Below, piece after piece: positions 59,207 through 64,000 of a stretch of DNA of 64,000 nt. The stretch comes from Euryodendron excelsum (taxonomy: Eukaryota > Streptophyta > Magnoliopsida > Ericales > Pentaphylacaceae), in NCBI GenBank assembly GCA_033060915.1, contig CM065377.1, positions 55,451,183 through 55,515,182 of the forward strand, given 5' to 3'. Position 1 is the stretch's first letter; each line of letters starts with the position of its first letter. The notes under the pieces are model-generated. The model was given only the letters and a program-made list of their open reading frames with translations. It was not told the DNA's origin and made no database searches. The translations under genes and the position numbers were made by a program.

Positions 59207-59737
59207 CTATAAAGGAGCTTCAGGAGAGGACATTGATTTTTTGAAATTTTGAGACTCATTTTCTGACAAAAATATTAGACATTCAGGATCAAAAGACATT
59301 GAAGTCCTTGTCCTTTTACTATGTCTAGGTTCATCCTTATTTCCTTTATCCACAGAACCTTGGTCTTGATTAGTTACTGAATCATAAGTTCTTTTATGGG
59401 AACTAAATTCTTGTGCAGGTTTACAAGAAAATATATTCTCAAAGAATGATGCATTCTTAGACTCTATAATGGTGTTAACATGTATATCAAAAATCTCAGA
59501 TTTATGAACAATAAATCTATATATACTACTATTTTTAGCATAGCCTATGAATATATAATCAAAGGTTTTAGACCCTATTTTAATCCTTTTAGGAATAGGA
59601 ACTACAACCTTAGCCAAACACCCCTACACTTTTAAGAATTTATAGGTTGGTGCTTGACCTTTTCATAATTCATAAGGTGTTTTACTAAGTTTCTTGTGGG
59701 GTATGTTGTTGAGAATACAGTTTACGGAAAGCAAAGC

Positions 59738-59770
<33 letters not shown>

Positions 59771-60178
59771 AACAACAAATTCTGAGGTAATTCAGAACTT
59801 ATCAACATAACATTCATCATCTCTTTTAGAATTCGATTTTTATGTTTAGCAATCTTAGTTTGCTGTGGTGAATAAGGTGCGGTAGTTTGGTGAATAATAC
59901 CATATTTAGAACATAACTCAGAAAATGGTGCTTTATATTCACCGTCTCTATTACTTCACAACATCTTAATCTTCCTGCTAAGTTGGTTTTCAACCTCATT
60001 CTTATAATGTATAAACATATCTAATGGTTCATCATTGCTTCTTAGCACATATACATAACAATATCGCGTGGAAACAATAAAGTAGTTTACCTCCTCTAGT
60101 GTGAACACATATCAAGTCATAAATAATTTAAATCTAAAGATTCAGTGCTGCTTTCAAAAGATTGAAAGGACGTTGTAG
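59207..60178 (-). pseudogene. copia-2 integrase remnant with 30-nt poly-C run
   Basis: 59617-59207 reads the integrase C-terminal region (AKVVVPIPKRIKIGSKTFDY, SSIYRFIVHKSEIFDIHVNT). The core continues in broken frames to 60178 with the NGVAERKN and RSDRGGEY regions decayed. A run of 30 C at 59739-59768 replaces the six-C stretch found at the same place in copia-1 (about 23103-23108). Homology ends abruptly at about 60178. Confidence 0.8.
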
Positions 60179-60849
60179 CCACCTAAGACTTCACAAAAGT
60201 CTCACATAAATGACTTGAAACAAAAATTCATACAAACCATAAGAGTACTTTGGAAAAACAAAGTACGATAAATAGTAATGAACTATTTCTATGTACAAGT
60301 CGTAAACTAGTAACCAAAAGTTCCTTCTAGGCTTTCCAAACATTGAGAATGGAAAGCCTCATACACATCATGCAACCTTATTACCAATCATAACAAGGAA
60401 TAAACGTAACGTAGAGTTCTCAAAATTCAGTTAACATGTTTTGCAAATCTAAATGTATGCATCACAAAGCATTACCTAAAACGCATGGTAAACTTCTTTG
60501 CATAATATAATTTACATTAACATACTTGCAAAACAAATATGAATAAATTCTCAATTTAAAGAAAACAACTTTCAAATGTACAATCTCCAATTCAATAATA
60601 TAATTTCCTATGTACATGGATGCAAAAAGTATTCCAATTACTCACAAATTACATAACAAAAGATCCTAATAAAAAAGGTAATTCAAATAACTAAAAATAT
60701 GAAGATCACTCAAACGAAGATCCCTTAATCACATCATGAGTCAGTTTCCTTACATTTTTTAAAATGTGAAGATGCCCAATAGGTGAATTAACTTCATGTG
60801 GAATATGATAAGATTGTACCATAGGCTCACCAATAGGACTCGAAGATAT
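60179..60849. other. Unassigned AT-rich DNA
   Basis: This lies between the truncated copia-2 and the next gypsy LTR. It contains no recognisable domain. It may be internal sequence of another element or host DNA. Confidence 0.4.
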
Positions 60850-61982
60850 TGATTACACTCCAAAAAGTGTAATATCAATCCCCTAATTAGTGAATTGTTA
60901 GCTCTAGTTTAGGTATTAGATTAGTATTTTATCATTAAATTGTGCTAAACATGCCTTTTTAATCTAATTGTAAGAAATGGAGCTTAATTGTAGAAGAAAA
61001 AGCCAAAAAGTGCATCACCGAGCGATCAATTAACACTCGCTTGACAGACCTATTTTTGCATCAACTATAAGGCTGCTTTGGATGTTTTTGAAGGGAGCTT
61101 TTTTATATCTCTCATTTTTGTACTTAGAGAGCTTAGATTTCTTTGTATTTAGGAGCAGTGTAGAGATAAAAACTTTATTTTCTTGCATTTTTCTTAGCTT
61201 TCTTTCATTTTTCTTGTAACCAACTACTAGTTTCTTCTTAATTCAATGCAAGAATTACATTTTTCTATACTTTTTATCATAGAACCAAGTAGCTAATCGT
61301 CTACTTGGATGCAATTGTATACCAAAGATCCTCAATGATTTGAATGGAGGTGACTAGATTTCAATGATTTTTCTTATGATTTCTCTAATTCATCTTTATT
61401 GAGTTTGGATATATAAGAAAACTTAGATTCATAACACAATTGGGTAACTCCTACGCACAATTCTTCAATCGGTATAGGGATTGCACAAATCTAACGTTTG
61501 AATTTATGATTCTATCAATGTATAACAATTCTACTCTCAATTAAGTATGAATCCAAGGTTTTATGGTGTCCTTAGAATCAAGGATCACGAAGTGATCTTT
61601 GATTTGAGTTATCAAATTCTCCATTGAAACTCTTGTTGGACTTGGTTGATTGGATCAATTGCATCCAAGTCCCTTTAATTGCATTTAAGTACAACTTTAA
61701 TTGTTTACATTGGTTGTTAATTGTTTTTCATTACTCTTAAATAGTGATAGCTAGTCGAAATATCCCAAAGAACAAATGATTTTTTGTTTTCTTTTTAGTT
61801 AGATTCAATTTACTTACTTGCTATTCAATTCGAGTCAATTTAGTGTTCTTTAAGTGTTGGTAGCCTATATTTGGCTTGGTATTCGAGGAAATCGACTCCG
61901 GTACTCACCAGTTTTTATATTTAATCGTGACACCCGTTCTCTTGTGAAGGCTCAATTTTCGAACATCTTTGGAAATGATTCA
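60850..61982 (+). mobile_element. Gypsy 5' LTR (TGATTACAC family)
   Basis: It starts TGATTACACTCC and ends GGAAATGATTCA, like the two TSD-bounded copies. It is followed within 5 bp by a primer binding site, so it is a 5' LTR on the plus strand. It shares the GATCTTTGATTTGAGTTATC segment of the leader with 6700 and 57890. Its internal region is cut after about 155 bp by an inverted LTR. Confidence 0.8.
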
Positions 61983-61986
61983 AGTT

Positions 61987-62005
61987 TGGGCGCCGCTGCT
62001 AGGGA
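61987..62005 (+). other. Gypsy primer binding site, tRNA-Asp type
   Basis: TGGGCGCCGCTGCTAGGGA differs by a few bases and one insertion from the TGGCGCCGTTGCCGGGGA seen in plant Athila/Tat elements. It sits directly inside the LTR at 60850-61982 and fixes that element's orientation and lineage. Confidence 0.8.
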
Positions 62006-62139
62006 CCAAAGGCATGAGGTGAGCACTAAACGAATTTTGGGTTGAAGAGCGATTAGTGGATTGGATCTCCATTAAATCTACTATAACGGAGTAATCTTCA
62101 GCTAAGGCCATGGGTAACTTCGTTCTACCTTTTTGTATG

Positions 62140-63884
62140 TGACTCACCCCCAAATGTGTCCTACAATTGGAGTTAGTTACCCCGTAAAAGTACGTGGGTC
62201 ACGATGAAGTATAAATCGGTAATCTGATATCGTTATCTCCCAAGGGACCTAGCCCAATATAGGCTCTAACACTCACTTCACACTAACTTAACTAGGGTTG
62301 AATTGAAATTGTGTGAATTGAATCTAAAATAAAAGGAAAAATAAAATAGATCGAAAATCTTTTGGATTTTGATAATTTTTTTGAATTCCTAAACTATTGT
62401 AATGAAAATAAAGGCAATTAACACTAAACAATTAAATTAAAGCAAATTAAAATTAAACTTAAAGCAATTAAAAGGGAATTGGGCTTAAATGATTTAATCA
62501 CTCAATTTCATCTAAGGCTTCCAATTGGGTTTATAACTCAAATCAAACACAACATTTAAGTATATTTGATTCGGAGGATTTAACTTTGAAAATCGATAAC
62601 TCTCAAACAATTGACATTGGATACATGGTCAATGGGGAATCAAAGATTAATATCATTGATTTAATTAGGGTTAATACCAAATTTGTGGTTTGTGTATTGA
62701 ATTAGTCAAACATAGTTAATAACCTAAGTTTTCTAAGGCATCTTCAATCAATTGATAGGAATGAATTTCTAACAATTGTGGAGTATTTGTCTAGTCAATA
62801 ATCATTAATTAATATCATTGATTTGGGTAATTAAAATTCCTAAACTTAGTCAATAATTTAGGTTTTCTAAAATTCCACGTGTAGTTACTAGAAATTCGAA
62901 TTCTAGGACATTATAACAATTAATTCATGAGATACTTCCATTGAAATTCTTGGATTATTTGAGTGATATTCACATTTGAATCCAATTTAAAAACGAGCTA
63001 ATTAAATTCATCCTAAAAGCGTGCAAAAATATAGGGAAAGCATGAAAAGATTTAAAACTAAAATTTACTTGAATATTAAGAGTGTTTGGTTACAAGAAAA
63101 ATGAAAGAAAGTGCAAGAAAGTAAATGAAAATACAATACAATGAAGAAAAATTAGAAGTTAACTTTATACTACCATTACAAAGATAAATCTAGGCTCAAA
63201 ATGAAGAAAAAAAATAGAAAAACTAACCTCCTTAGAGCTTCCCTCGCTGCCCCCAAAGCTAAAACTAACCCTAACTACACAAAAACCTACAAAACTCCCC
63301 TCAAACTCAGCTTCGAATGCAAAAAATGTAATCTGGAAGTTGAAATAGCGTCCGAACAGACTTCGGATGGTACGTCTGATGCGCATCTAAAGGGCGTTCG
63401 AACAATGCATTTGAAGGTAGTTTGAAGGTCATCTGAACGGTGCATCTAAACAATGCGTCTGACGTAAGTCCAAAGTGTGTCTGATATCAGTTTGGATAGT
63501 AACTATTCATAATTCGACCCAACAACCTTCTAGCTTGATTTTAACTACCTTAGAGCTCAATTCAGTTGACACACATTAGAGTCAAAGTTGTAAATTTTGA
63601 AGTCTTCTTTCTAATGACATAAAAATCAGCTCAATCGGATATTAGAATAAAAAGTTATAGCTAAAACACCCAGAAAAGTTGGACTTCTCATTACCGGTTT
63701 GCTCGTTTTAAACCCGCTTTGATTATTCTTTACATCTATTTGTTTTTATTAGCTCCTATAACTTACAAAACACACAAAAAACATAATAAATCAAATATTG
63801 AACTAAAATAAGATAAATAACTGCAATCTAAGTCTAACAATATGCGAATTAAGGGTCTATGATTATACTTTTAGGGTGTAATCA
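62140..63884 (-). mobile_element. Gypsy 3' LTR (TGATTACAC family), inverted
   Basis: On the minus strand it starts TGATTACACCC at 63884, directly after a purine tract. It contains the same segments as the plus-strand copies: the GAGCCTATATTGGGCT and CATCGTGACCCACGTACTTTTA area matches 61860-61940. It likely ends GGGTGAGTCA at 62140. At about 1.75 kb it is the longest copy. Its U3 (about 63330-63500) has repeated TCTGAAC/TTCGAAC motifs. The orientation makes it the 3' LTR of an element extending right, out of the window. Confidence 0.7.
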
Positions 63885-63900
63885 CAACCCCCAACTTACA
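63885..63900 (-). other. Gypsy polypurine tract
   Basis: The minus strand reads TGTAAGTTGGGGGTTG immediately before the LTR start TGATTACACCC. Such AAGTTGGGGG tracts precede the 3' LTR of plant gypsy elements. Confidence 0.8.
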
Positions 63901-64000
63901 TTTTGCTAGTCCTTAGCAAAAACTATAAAAAAAACATAAAGGATAATCTCCACTTTCGTAGGAGTCACGGATGCATTTAGCTTGTGCACAAAACCTTTAA

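Larger units (their letters stand above)
51993..60178 (-). mobile_element. copia-2: old relative of copia-1, interrupted and 5'-truncated
   Basis: The minus-strand element has a 3' LTR (51993-52461), polypurine tract (52462-52470) and 3' UTR like that of copia-1. RNase H follows (53067-53583). After a 4.6-kb insertion come RT (58212-59150) and integrase (59207-60178). It matches copia-1 domain by domain. The element stops abruptly inside integrase at about 60178, so gag, protease and the 5' LTR are missing. Multiple stops make it non-coding. Confidence 0.85.

Noticed and set aside
63165..63425. Small protein frames near the right end
   Set aside because: They lie within the U3/leader of an inverted gypsy LTR and overlap on both strands.
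1..64000. tRNA, rRNA or CRISPR features
   Set aside because: No cloverleaf, rRNA block or regularly spaced repeat-spacer array was recognised. The direct repeats present are minisatellites with no unique spacers.

Overview
This is plant nuclear DNA, almost certainly from a flowering plant and probably a eudicot. It is AT-rich and has single-exon, intron-bearing and promoter signals of plant type. Nearly all of it is transposable elements of lineages known from plants: Ty1/copia and Ty3/gypsy LTR retrotransposons, an L1-type LINE with an RNase H tail, a Helitron, CACTA ends and MITE-like elements. I see no bacterial, organellar or viral gene set and no CRISPR array.

Layout. 1-5402: the 3' parts of two very long, low-complexity gypsy LTRs of Tat/Ogre type. 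5403-9644: a gag-only copia element on the minus strand (called copia-3 here), split by a clean gypsy solo LTR at 5782-7009. 9645-15386: the only clear gene island, with a DUF1685-family protein gene at 12182-12883 (minus). 15387-15785: a CACTA-type end. 15786-18065: a copia element with a large internal deletion (copia-4). 19339-26283: a young, nearly intact copia element (copia-1) with target-site duplication (TSD) ATTGG and one frameshift. 26289-27163: candidate last exons of an unknown host gene or gene fragment. 27291-28262: a related solo copia LTR. 28685 to about 34340: a giant Ogre-like LTR on the minus strand with internal tandem arrays. 35543-45421: a Helitron carrying a full-length but dead L1 at 38956-45037. 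45422-51690: AT-rich DNA with small inverted-repeat elements and a degenerate copia LTR that carries heat-shock-element-like motifs. 51993-60178: an old copia element (copia-2) interrupted by a gypsy LTR, which is itself interrupted by an Ogre-like solo LTR. 60850-64000: two gypsy LTRs of one family in opposite orientation, the upstream one followed by a tRNA-Asp-type primer binding site.

How the parts relate. The window is a nest of insertions that can be read in order from TSDs. At least two gypsy LTR families (one starting TGATTACAC, one Ogre-like) and several copia families have landed in each other, and most survive only as solo LTRs. Apart from the DUF1685 gene and the candidate exons at 26769-27163, I cannot support any cellular gene. 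Most open frames elsewhere are chance frames in pyrimidine- or purine-rich LTR sequence.

The points that most deserve follow-up are: the Helitron/L1 nest; the 16-nt self-complementarity at the primer-binding position of copia-1; the cluster of heat-shock-like elements in the LTR near 50.5 kb; the hairpin-headed tandem repeats and conserved blocks of the Ogre-like LTRs; and the long poly-C runs.
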